Shown: one piece after another, positions 53,968 through 64,000 of the stretch
Layout of the letters: each line of letters opens with the position of its first letter
How positions within the stretch are numbered: position 1 is the first letter of the stretch
Assembly (NCBI RefSeq): GCF_039555335.1
Contig: NC_092637.1
Location: 43,664,990-43,728,989, forward strand
Direction: 5' to 3'
DNA: 64,000 nt
DNA from: Amphiura filiformis
Lineage: Eukaryota > Echinodermata > Ophiuroidea > Amphilepidida > Amphiuridae
Program-made: the position numbers and the translations under genes
The notes under the pieces: model-generated
Database searches by the model: none
The model's input: the letters and a program-made list of their open reading frames with translations, nothing else
What the model was told of the DNA's origin: nothing

Positions 53968-56171
53968 ATACAATAAATAAAATATATCCGAGACATGACA
54001 ATTCAATTAAATTTTGCAACCTTTTCAACACTTTGCGATATGAGATAAAACAACCAGCCCCCCCAACAAGCAGAAAATTTGCCTTTCTTTTAATGTTCCA
54101 GCTACACATTCCAAGACAATTCTCTCCACTGCTTTCTTCCTCAAAAGGTAGTCCGAGTGTTAAGAATATTGCATCACTTACGATAGACCACTTCTTCCCA
54201 TTGGTTGTTTTTGCCGGGATTTGGCTGTTCGAGCTCTCCGACACAGAGGGGGCGATTAATATTGCAATCAATTGTAAAATCACAAAACATGCCATATAGT
54301 AGGCATATTACCTCTAAAATAAGCGCAGCAGAAACACGTCATGTGATGTTTCTACATGAATGAGCTTTGTTAAAGCATCAAAAATCCAAAACCCAAAAGA
54401 TGCTCGTAAATGGAATAAAAACCTGCCACAAAATGGCTGTAATGACAACATTGACACATTTCGAGATTTTGAAGGTTTATTTGGACGCTTGAAAAAGCAG
54501 CGTTAATTTAAGTATCACAGATTAAATGCCTATCTTTCCTGACTTCTTTAAAGAAAACAATATTAAAAAATATATCATTGAATAATTATAATAAATTAGC
54601 CATTTTGGCCAATCTGTAGACAAATTAAAGCTGAAAAAATGACTAAGTTCAGCTAATTAATATGCAAAATTGATGCCAATAGAAAACCGCACATGATATC
54701 AGATGCGGTTTTTTTGCACACATAGGTATACAAAGATCTTTCAATTGATAACAAAAGATACACAAAAAGTAATTAATTATGCAAATTAGCTAATTAGCTA
54801 ATTACGGCTAATAATGTTCATTATGTAAATTAGGCATGATTAATTTTGGTAGTTTTTTTTTCAATATTTAATGAAAATCTATTCATTCATCATAAATTTG
54901 TCAAATATGGATCTGTTATGAAACTGGCTTAGAGCTATTGTGGTTTGGAAAATTACTCCATAATCTTTGATAATATTATGTTTCAACTAGTTTTCCTCAA
55001 GTGCTTCATTCGATGTCGACGAAATAATTTACATGCCAAGAAAGATTAGTATTTCAGCAAAATGGTGGTAGATCAGACTATTTCAATTCACTGTTATATG
55101 CTTGCATGCACAGTGTGGCAGAATTATTGTGCAGCCACTGTAACCTCCCTACATATAGCTGAGGAATTTTAGGTCTAATATAACCAAAACCCGGAAAAAT
55201 AGTACTAAGCTGATTTTTTCAGGATAGTTCCATAATGATGTGAGAAACAACATATCAAATGGGTGTGCTAAATATTTTACGGGCAAAATACGGGCCTCCA
55301 TTTTCAATTTCAGTTGCCTCTTATCACTCACATTATGACACACCTAAAATTCCTGGACTAATAAAATATATACCTCTTGATAAAACAATAATTTAAAAGT
55401 CAAATTGGTATTTTTTCTGTCATGTCTGTGCTGAGAAAATCCATGTCTGGAACTGAAAGGCACTGTACAAACCCTTATGCCAGACGTGAGAAGTGGGTAT
55501 GTGCAATCGATGGAACAATCCCGGTTGAGAGAATCTAGAGAGTTTTAGGAATCAGGGAAAACTTTGTGAGGGCGCTGTTCATAAGGTAAACGACTGATGT
55601 TCATACAAATACTAACCGGGTTGGAAATGTTGTTACCACGAATACCACCAATGGCATACTATAAGCTAAATTGAAAAATGTGTGTTAAATAGGTCTATAT
55701 TTAATTTATACTTAATTTATACTTGTACAAACAAAGGGATCAATGGAAATCACATCCACCGAGTTTCGCATCAATCCAACAATCTATATTCAGACGACTT
55801 TGTGATTACGTTTTATGACATGACTTTGAACATTCTGACAATCCAACAACATATACTTATTCCACCTCAGGTTCAGATGACCTTTAACAATTATAATCAA
55901 AAAGACTGACTACTCAATCCCAGGGGTTCCCTGGCTCAATTCAATCTTTATTTTCTGAATGTGTTTGATTATAATTGTTACTACTAACTGCCCAGTTGCA
56001 CTACCAAAATGTATAAAACCAAAGCAACTATCTACCCCCCCCACTAGTGTCACTCCCAACATAAATTAGTGATGGTATAAACTAACCCTAGTTAACAGTG
56101 CAGGTGCCTAGGCACCTTATACCCAGCTTGGTTCCTGTCTGGTCAGATAATTACTCATTATAATTGTTGAA
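53968..56171. other. Non-coding, mostly unique sequence
   Basis: 54095-54160 is a diverged copy of the TTCCAGC..ACA block upstream of genes 1 and 2. 55160-55355 has short inverted ends (AGGAATTTTAGGT). The 176-codon frame at 53769-54299 crosses the ACATGT repeat and shows no domain. Confidence 0.45.
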
Positions 56172-56174
56172 TTA

Positions 56175-56523
56175 GGGACGCACCATTAGATTCTCAGGGG
56201 GGGGCATGGGAGTTTGGGTCAGGCAGAATTTTTTTTTTTCGCCGCCGAAGGCGGCAGAATTTTTTTTTTTTTTTTCGCCTCCAAGAGCACCAAATTTTTT
56301 TTTTCGCCGCCAAAGGCGGCGAAGCTATTTTTTTTTCAATTTTAATGTACATTTTTATACAAAGTTGGGTAGGGGAAGTTTTTTTTTTTTACTCATCAGT
56401 GAGGCAAAATTTTTTTTTTTTTTCTTACTAGTGGGCAAAGTTTTTTTTTTTTTTTCTCACTAGTGGGCAAAGTTTTTTTTTCAAAAACTCCCATGCCCCC
56501 CTGGAAATCTAATGGTGCGCCCC
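56175..56523. mobile_element. PIF/Harbinger-like MITE with T-runs and CGCCGCC hairpins, copy 1
   Basis: 349 bp, TTA on both sides, ends GGGACGCACCATTAGAT and near-inverse ATCTAATGGTGCGCCCC; inner arms GGGCATGGGAGTTT / AAACTCCCATGCCCC. The interior is a series of 9-17-base T runs, several followed by CGCCGCC..GGCGGC hairpins. Confidence 0.85.
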
Positions 56524-56870
56524 TTAGTGGTCACTTGTTGACAGCTTATCAGTAGCCTGGATCAGCAGGGGTGCATTTATATCATTTTTCATAGAGCAAT
56601 TGTTCAAAATATTTAATGTCAAATGGTTCCTAAAAACCTTATTTGTGAATGGATTTTTATTGTCGACAAAACAAAATGTATGTTTAATATATCAATTATT
56701 TCATTAACAGCAATTTCCTAAGTTTCCATCCATAAATAATCACAGAGAATCATCTGTTTACAAAATAAGTGTTTATTTTCAGATTTCCAATTAACCATTA
56801 TCAGTATAGCTGGTAGGGCCTTGCTAGACCTTGCTAATAGTTATAGTCCAAGAACGAAACACATTGTACG
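56524..56870. other. Non-coding spacer
   Basis: Nothing recognised between the two T-run MITEs. Confidence 0.4.
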
Positions 56871-56873
56871 TAA

Positions 56874-57145
56874 GGGACGCACCATTAGATACTCGGGGGG
56901 TAGGAAGTTGGGGTCGGGGAAGAAATTTTTTTCGCCGCCAAAGGCGACGATGTTTTGTTTTTTTGCCGCCTTTGGCGGCAAGTTTTTTTTTTTTTTCATG
57001 CATTTATACACAGTTAGGTGGGGAAGGTTTTTTTTTTTTTTAGTGTTGGTGGGGAAAGTTTTTTTTTTTTTTTTGCTCATGTAGTGGGGAAGTTTTTTTT
57101 TTGGAAAAACTTCCTACTCCCCCTGAGTATCAAATGGTGCGTCCC
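56874..57145. mobile_element. PIF/Harbinger-like MITE with T-runs, copy 2
   Basis: 272 bp, TAA on both sides, ends GGGACGCACCATTAGATACT and near-inverse ending GGTGCGTCCC. Same T-run/CGCCGCC architecture as copy 1 but shorter. The phenylalanine- and lysine-rich frames over both copies are artefacts. Confidence 0.85.
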
Positions 57146-57638
57146 TAAGAGTCTTTTTGTCAGCGAGTGCTTTAATTGTTAGCAATTAAGATAGGGATAA
57201 TTCACTGAGCAGGGTGCATTAGTCAAGATAATCGCACGAAACCGTAGACCTCATAAACAGTTTGTGTAGTCTTTTATAATAAATTTGTATGCAACTGCCC
57301 CCGAAATTTACACAAATAACTGATAGCTTATATTATCCAAGTTTCGGAATTTACAGAAATATTATCCCATCTCGAAAAAATTTAAAAACTGTGCGCTATT
57401 TTATAAAATGTGCATTTTGTGCAACTGAATTTGTATACGTTGTGTGCATTCATTTAGAATCAGCTGAATACAAAAATGGCAATTAAATTAAACGGTTTGA
57501 CATTGAAGAAAACCATACCCTTCAAAATAAATCCAATTAACTTTTTCTTTCCCGATTATATATAACGTTGTGTGTATTCATTTAGAATCAGCTTATAATA
57601 ATACAATAATACAAATTAATCAATGGCAATTCAATTAA

Positions 57639-58296
57639 GGGCTGGGGTATGAACGTTTGGACAGTATTTATTTTGGGACACTAGAGCACATCAGACATAT
57701 CGAATTGCATTCTGAACATGAAGAATGTCATTCCGATATCAAATAATTTTGATTTTTTGAAATTCGCAATTTAATACACATTTTATGGCAAATCATTAAA
57801 ATTTATATTTTGATATTTAACAGTACTTGAAGTAAACTTTATAAATCTGATGATTTATACTTAAAGTGTATGTAGGTGGGATGAAAAGCCGACGATCAAT
57901 TGAAAATTTTGACCTTTCGTATTAAAGATATGGATTTTTTTCCCAAAACACCAAAAAAAATTAGGTCTTTTGGGAAAAAATCCATATCTTCAATATGAAA
58001 GGTCAAAATTTTCAATTGACCGTCGGCTTTTCCTCCCCTGCTACATACACTTTAAGAATATATCATTAGATTTATATAATTTACTTCGAGGACTGTTATA
58101 TATCAAAATTTGAAAAATATCAAATTTTTATAATTTGTCATAAAATTTGTATTATATTGTGATTTTTAAGAAATAAAAATTATTTGATATCAGAAAGACA
58201 TGCTTCGTATTCAGAATGCAATTCGATAGGTCTGAGGTGCTCTCATGTCCCACAAAAAATACTGTCGAAACGCAATAAACGCTCATTTTGGATCCC
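57639..58296. mobile_element. TTAA-flanked long-TIR element, copy 2
   Basis: 658 bp, near-identical in plan to 36491-37149. TTAA at 57635-57638 and 58297-58300. The empty site AATTCAATTAAGCGGC survives in units 1 and 2 (about 23491 and 41010), confirming duplication of TTAA on insertion. Confidence 0.88.
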
Positions 58297-58323
58297 TTAA
58301 ACGGGTTGATATTTAGAAGGTAA

Positions 58324-58325
<2 letters not shown>

Positions 58326-58404
<79 letters not shown>
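58326..58404. repeat. (ATT)n microsatellite
   Basis: About 26 uninterrupted triplets. Confidence 0.95.
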
Positions 58405-58405
<1 letters not shown>

Positions 58406-58699
58406 GTAAAAAGTGTCTACCTCCTGGTCGATTTACACCAATTCGCACGGATTTTTCGAGGTATCGTATTCAAAACCTTTGTATCGGTCATATTTTTGAA
58501 TTATACGAATGTGTTATTTGAATTACCGCCGAAAAATGGAATTAATACTGTGCTTTTTCCGATTTTTGTATTGAAATTTGCTAGTTCAATAAACACGCTA
58601 TTTATCCATCTAAATAAACTTAGATCTATTTTTATTATTTTGCAACGTGCAAGTTCAATGGGTTGGCATAATAATTTGAAAGTTTTGTAATTTTTAGTG

Positions 58700-60880
58700 T
58701 TAAAACAAAGAAATTAGAGCTCTTCAAACAGGAGAATGTCATGAACTAATTAGTATGCATAATTGGCCACGGAGCATTACGCGCACTGGTTTTTATGCAT
58801 ATTTACTTTCACACAGAGCAGCGTTTAAGCGTGCTCGCGACTGACTGAATAGTCGCGCTCTGCAATTCATCTCTACAGCTCCGCGGCCGCGTGCATCTTA
58901 CTATAATTCACCAGAATCGGTCCATCTGTCTGTTTGTTTGTCTGTCCGCCTCTTTTCTCGGAAACTGGGGATCGCACGTTCCTCAAACTTGGTGGGTAGG
59001 TGCAGCTTGGTATGAGGAAGAACAAGTTTATATTTTTTAAGGTCAAAGGTCAAGTCCAATTGAAGTCTAATTTCAAATCGCTCTTATGGAGCTCAAACTT
59101 GGTGGGTGTATTGACCTTGAACTAACAAATAAAAGTTTCCATGGTGACCTTTTCGTCAGATCTGTGGTTAAGAGGTCATAGGTCAAAAAAGGTAGAAATA
59201 GTCAGGTCAAATTGCAAAAAGCTGCAATTGAGCTCAGCTGTGAGGAAAAGTGATCCCAGCCAAAGGACACACCCTGATTTTGAGATCTGCAAAAGCCAAT
59301 AACCACGATAGGCGAAAACCGCGAAATACGGGTAACCACCTAGTCTTTTTTAATTTGCGACTTAGACAAATTTCATATTCTGTCGGTCCAACATCCGGGC
59401 TACAGGGTTTTCTTTAAGCATTTTGCTGAAGGGGTATTTTCAAAAAATTTTGACCCTTTCAATTGTGAATTTTTCCTCTGAAGGAGTCAAAAACATTGCC
59501 CAAGGGGTATTTTTATAATATTATTTTTGAAGACATTTTTAACAATATGTGTGTTTATGGAGCCATAGGCGTAGATCCGGAGGGGGTGGGGGATATCCCC
59601 CAATATTTTGCCAGGGGGATGGTCCATACAATCATCCCCCAATGTTGACGCCTGTATGTCATGTATGTGGGTTTCTGACCAAATTAACATCATACGGTAT
59701 TAGGCCAATTTAGCCCCAAAAATGCAAATTGTTCTTTCTCCAAAAGGTGCTGGATTCACTTTACTTCAAGACATTTTTTTCACCCCCCCCCTCCCTGAGA
59801 TTCAAAATTTTGCAAAATTATTATTCCAATTGAAGACATATTTGGTGCATCATTTAAACAGAAAAAAGGACCCGAACCCAATTTGCAAGATTTCAAACTG
59901 ACACTATACAATTTTAGAGTCTCGCAATCACTAAAACATATACATGGATCGATGCTGACAAAATGTGATGGGCCCTACATACATGACATATCGGGAGTAC
60001 GTCCTAAATGCCAAAAGCCGAGAAAAAAATGCACAATATCGGGTGTTTCTCTATTCAAATCTTGCAATATCTGAACGCGTACGTTTTCAAAATTGTGTAC
60101 GCATTGGACTTTGGGACTATGGATTTGAAAGAGTCAGAAAAGTGCCTGAACGCGTAAATACGCGTGTTTTGTGCGTTAAAGAAAACCCTGCCGGGCTATC
60201 TCTAGTCTTGGGCCCAAGCTTCACGTGGCTCACGGTTTGTAATGAACGACATAAACCGGCTGTGAAGGAGACTAGTCACTCCAGACTGGAGTGGCAACAT
60301 CGTCAATTTCGGAAAAAACAACACTCGACCATGGACTTTAATTGTCGGTTTGTCATTATATAAAACGATAAATCAAGTAAGTAACTTCCACTCTGAAAAC
60401 TTAGAAACTTGTTTGATTCCACTGACTATTTGCGATCGAAATAATTATACACAACACCAATGACAGAATTCATCAAGAAAAAAATCGAACCAAGGACTTG
60501 TTTTCACTCAAATTTGAGTCGCATCATCAACCGGAAGTGACGTGGCACGGACCGACAGAATACTGGTATCAATCCTTGTCAAGGGGTTTTGGAAGCAAAT
60601 TAGACGTAACAAGATACTGCACACGACTGTGTAAATCAAATCGTCACAGCATAAGCAGGCTTAGAATTATTACAGGTTATATAAGTGAGGGCGTCCTTAT
60701 TGTGTTGTGTTTATTTTCACCTACACCATTCATACCTTGTCAGCGTGGCGTACTGCGATGTAGAAATTTGTACATAGTCTTTATCCTCGTATCACATGCA
60801 GTCAAGAAGGGCGAATTAACCGAATGCTTCTAAATATTCATTAGAGTGGAGTCAATTGTAGAACCTACGAAGTTGTCACT
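58700..60880. other. Repeat-derived sequence upstream of the sulfotransferase gene
   Basis: 58920-59340 resembles an interspersed repeat with CTGTCTGTTTGTTTGTCTGTC and two AAACTTGGTGGGT blocks. 59566-59660 has short inverted ends (CATAGGCGT / ACGCCTGTATG). 60498-60690 shares AACAAGATACTGCA.ACGAC with the element at 51170-53076. The frames at 59965-60363 and 60498-60833 show no domain. Confidence 0.45.
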
Positions 60881-61723
60881 ATGGAAAGCCAACCAAATAA
60901 AGTAGCACTTTGGTGTGTGCCACGTTCTCTCTCCACTGTATTCTGTAAAAGTATCGCTGAAGTTGAAAACTCTGTCATCTTTTTAGAGTACTACATTGCT
61001 GCTGCTCATAGTGGTCCCGAGCAGATTATATCAGTATCATCACACCCGAATGACCCCGTCATAGGAAGAATTGGTCGATATGTTCCTGAACCTAACTTTA
61101 CCTATGCGTATGTGAAGGAAGAAATTGAGAGTGAAGCGCAGGGTAAGGAATTATATTTTGTTAAAGATATGGCCTATGCATTGGGAGGAGAGTTTGGTAG
61201 ACTTCCAGAAGGATATCAACATACATTTTTGATGCGACATCCAGCTCACGTTTTCGAGTCTTATAACATTTTAATGACCGAAAAAATGGGGATGCCTTCT
61301 CTGAAATCTGTTCTACCGCAAGGTTTTGCCTTCAAAGAAATATATGATCTTTACGAGTACGTTACAAAAGAATTGAAGCAAATGTCTGTCATCATTGATG
61401 CCGATGACCTGAAGGCCAACCCTGAAGGAATCATGCGTTCTTACTGCGATGCCACGGGGATTTCTTTTAGTAAGTCCATGCTATCGTGGAAGCCTGAAGT
61501 CCTACCACCACACCCGTCCAAATGGAAAGCTTCGTCGATAAATTGGCTTCAAAACCGAATGTTTGGTCTCTATAAAGAAGCTTTAGGGAGCTCCGAGTTT
61601 AAGCGAAGCGATTCTAAACCGATTAATATAGAAGCGTTGTCTGGTGAGGTGAAGGAATGCACCGAGTTCAGTTTGCCTTACTATAATAAATTATTTGAAC
61701 TCCGTCTTAAAACGAAATTATAA
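60881..61723 (+). CDS. Sulfotransferase-like P-loop protein, intronless
   Basis: 280 residues in one exon; ATG in strong context (A at -3, G at +4). No signal peptide or membrane helix, so probably cytosolic. WCVPRSLSTVFCKS (11-24) fits the 5'-phosphosulfate-binding loop of PAPS-dependent sulfotransferases, and FLMRHPAHVFESY (116-128) fits the second cofactor segment with the R..P..V..S pattern. FVKDM (93-97) and a late LSWKP (201-205) match the broader group of small sulfotransferase-fold proteins in invertebrates, plants and bacteria, some labelled aminotransferase-like in databases. The substrate is unknown. It has no link in sequence to the F5/8C genes. Absence of introns may reflect retroposition or a family trait; no poly-A tail or flanking repeats were seen. 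Confidence 0.82.
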   Translation: MESQPNKVALWCVPRSLSTVFCKSIAEVENSVIFLEYYIAAAHSGPEQIISVSSHPNDPVIGRIGRYVPEPNFTYAYVKEEIESEAQGKELYFVKDMAYALGGEFGRLPEGYQHTFLMRHPAHVFESYNILMTEKMGMPSLKSVLPQGFAFKEIYDLYEYVTKELKQMSVIIDADDLKANPEGIMRSYCDATGISFSKSMLSWKPEVLPPHPSKWKASSINWLQNRMFGLYKEALGSSEFKRSDSKPINIEALSGEVKECTEFSLPYYNKLFELRLKTKL

Positions 61724-61817
61724 ACGGATTTCACTTTTAAAACGAACTTGAAACATTTTAACACTTTCTATTAATGATCCCGTTAATGATGCTGATGTTG
61801 TAATTATTTTTTACATA

Positions 61818-62428
61818 AACTGAACTCTTCAAGACACTTTTTTCACAACTTGTGAATCACAAGTTCATATCTTAAAATCCTGTCAATCAAAATGGACCAA
61901 AATTACACACAAGATTGCATTAATACTCTACTCAAAACACATGTCAGTAACCAATCAGTTGTTCAACTGACACAGCAGCAAAAAGCACTGACACGGAACA
62001 GCTTCCTGGACCAGTTTCACAGCCCAATGTTTGGTACCCAGCACAAAAAATCTGTAAAAATGCATACAAGATCCTGGCACAGAGGATGAAATGGCGCTTC
62101 TTGCTGCTTTCCACGCACTTTCTTCAATAAACAGGTCTTGTTCCACACTATTCCACTTACTCCTTGGGAATTATCACCTGTGCAAGGATCTTTAACTTAT
62201 TCTCACAGATTTCTTGTGCTGGGTGCAAATTATTGGGCTGTGAATGTGGTCCAGGAAGTTTTTCCATGTCAGTGCATTTTGCTGTTGTGTCATTTGGATA
62301 ACTGCTTGGTTACTGACATGTGTTTAGAGCAGAGTATTGACGTAATCCTGTGTGTAATTTTGGTTCATTTTGATAGACAGGATTTTAAGATATGACCTTA
62401 ATTGTGAAGATTCTTTTTTAGCTCAGTT
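61818..62428. mobile_element. Foldback MITE, 611 bp, copy 2
   Basis: Same length and plan as 42186-42796, with TA on both sides. It lies about 95 bp past the stop of the sulfotransferase gene. The frames within it are incidental. Confidence 0.8.
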
Positions 62429-63128
62429 TAGCTCCTTAATGTTCAACACAAAACAAGGTCACAGATGTACATGAACATGATTGTAATCAACGGGCTGCAG
62501 CATCTATTCATCTATTCAATTTGAGCGCTGACATATTGGAAAACGTTGCCAATTAATATTCATGAGAGTGTACATTCAAAGCCTAGTTTTCGAAATTGAA
62601 TGACTTGTGTTTGGCAAGTGTGAAAAACATATCTGACTGATCATTTTAATCGTTATACAGTACTATAGACACGTGGACCTGCAGCAGCCTTAACGTAATC
62701 GATCAGCATGAGCATTCAATTGATTTAAATGAAGCGCCTAAAGTCAGGTGGGTGATAACGAACTGTACATCGACGGCTAAATTGTGTCTTTTGTGCTTTC
62801 GGCTACTAAATCACACCCTTGGGTTGTATGGGAACAAAAGGTACCTCTCTCTCATGTAGGCACTTTCACGTGACTTTCGTTTGAACACTTATTGACAATA
62901 GCCTGCCTATTATAGCGTTAATACGTTGTCAGGTCAGTTACCGATTTAAGATTAAATACAATTGATTTTCAAGGCTTGATTCCAGAGGGGCGTAAGTTAG
63001 TAATGGAAACAGCCATGCAGAAAAGAATGTACTCACGCGTACACTAGTGTATCAATCTGAACTAGGGCCACGGACAAACCGCGGCACGTGAGGGGGCGAC
63101 CATGATTATAGGACCATAATTATGGGCT
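62429..63128. other. Non-coding; short unit-related fragment
   Basis: 62518-62565 matches the TTTGAGCGCTGACATATTGG block of units 1 and 2, perhaps a remnant of the end of unit 3. Otherwise nothing recognised. Confidence 0.45.
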
Positions 63129-63728
63129 GATGGGGGGGGGGGGGGGATTGTGGGCAGCCGTTTTCGGCAATTTTCCTTTGGATTTTCTAAATTTTCAATA
63201 TTTAAAATATTATCCTGGATGTAGGCCTATTTATACCCTGATTATGCAATATGTAGGCCTACAACAATAACAAAACCAACAACCAATCCAGATATCGATA
63301 ATATAACATAACAGTGTTTTGTGTTACAAGATTCTCAAAAATTGTTCCCAAAATCGGGCTAATAAAATTTAATCGGTACTGCATTTGGTTCTTCCCATGG
63401 CAACATTATTTCTTTGGTCGATTTGTAGTACAATGCAAAAAAAGGAGAAAACAATCACTCGGCGTGGTTTTATACGGAGCGAACATTTGAAAAAAACTGC
63501 ATGGAACGCGTTTTTGATCTTGTGAACATGGCGCGTAAAAATGATTTAAACGAAGGATTTTCAAACGGATTCTAAAAATGTGTATAAACACACAAAACTA
63601 ATGTAAAGATACATCCATGCACCAACATTTGACTCACTGCGATATTTGATTGCTGAGAAAACGCGGTTTTAGAGAACATCTTTATACGTCTTTTATACGT
63701 TTTTTATACGTTTCTTCGTGTAACCTTA
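63129..63728. other. Non-coding, nothing recognised
   Basis: Starts with a poly-G run of about 15 bases at 63132-63147. No gene. Confidence 0.45.
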
Positions 63729-63970
63729 ATGGCGGAAGCCCTTTGTCCCGAATAAGAGGTACCTCTCGATGAATAGCGTGTCGGCAAATCAGATCGGCGC
63801 AAAGGAACAATGCGTTTATACGTAATCTATTGCCACTCTATGTCTATAAAATAGCTATGCTGTCAGGTCAATTACCGATTTAATGGCGGAAGCCCATTGT
63901 CCCGAACACAGGTAAATCAAATCGGCGCAAAGGAAAACTGCGTTACGTTGCCACTGTATGTTTATAAAAG
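63729..63970. repeat. Tandem repeat with TATA-like ends
   Basis: TAATGGCGGAAGCCC.TTGTCC recurs at 63729 and 63882. Each copy is followed by ATCGGCGCAAAGGA and ends in TATAAAA (63845, 63964). A related TTGTCAGGTCAGTTACCGAT piece is at 62925. Confidence 0.65.
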
Positions 63971-64000
63971 CTCTTTGGTGTAATTTTGATAAGGATAATG

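Larger units (their letters stand above)
44150..58320. repeat. Tandem segmental unit 3
   Basis: Third copy of the unit. The left edge matches 10690 and 28560; the right part matches 23480-23600 and 41000-41150, up to TTGATATTTAGAAGG. Similarity thins beyond about 54.3 kb. Confidence 0.6.

Noticed and set aside
53769-54299. 176-codon plus-strand gene
   Set aside because: Includes the ACATGT repeat as MYMYMY; antisense and other frames are equally open, and no domain is visible.
56206-57084. Phe-rich membrane-like peptides
   Set aside because: Read from T-runs inside two MITEs.
59965-60363. 132-codon plus-strand gene
   Set aside because: No recognisable domain, crosses a hairpin repeat, and no supporting paralogue.

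Overview
The window is AT-rich, intron-containing, repeat-dense metazoan DNA. The evidence is GT-AG introns, a 7TM receptor gene, secreted F5/8 type C (discoidin-like) genes, a tRNA-derived SINE, a Penelope-like retroelement, a LINE 3' end and many short inverted-repeat transposons. The mix suggests a marine invertebrate deuterostome, most likely an echinoderm. That is an inference from gene families and repeat style, not a proof.

Layout. (1) 1-10.7 kb: an intronless class A GPCR gene on the minus strand (5412-6509) among non-autonomous DNA elements. One element holds a nested insertion with an 8-bp target duplication, and a 160-bp fragment copied from the GPCR gene lies at 4.4 kb. (2) 10.7-58 kb: three tandem segmental copies of about 15 kb. 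Each carries one minus-strand, five-exon gene for a secreted protein of 365 residues with two F5/8 type C domains. Exon lengths are the same in all three (76, 401, 139, 344 and 138 nt), every splice site and frame is open, and each gene ends in a Cys codon followed by TAA. Genes 1, 2 and 3 span 12163-19242, 30185-36346 and 45365-53206. (3) 25.8-28.3 kb, between units 1 and 2: a 2.6-kb element with long terminal inverted repeats and a decayed copy of a large uncharacterised metazoan protein family. (4) 58.3-64 kb: repeats and an intronless plus-strand sulfotransferase-like gene (60881-61723).

The three paralogues probably act outside the cell as carbohydrate- or membrane-binding (lectin or adhesion) proteins. 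They share a 60-bp internal duplication that adds 20 residues and two cysteines to domain 1, so that change predates the gene duplications. Intron 4 has been invaded independently in each copy: by a foldback arm plus a Penelope-like element in gene 1, by a 2.0-kb palindrome inside a (TAG)n microsatellite in gene 2, and by about 36 copies of a 60-bp minisatellite in gene 3. Because the units are paralogous, several empty and filled transposon sites can be read directly within the window.
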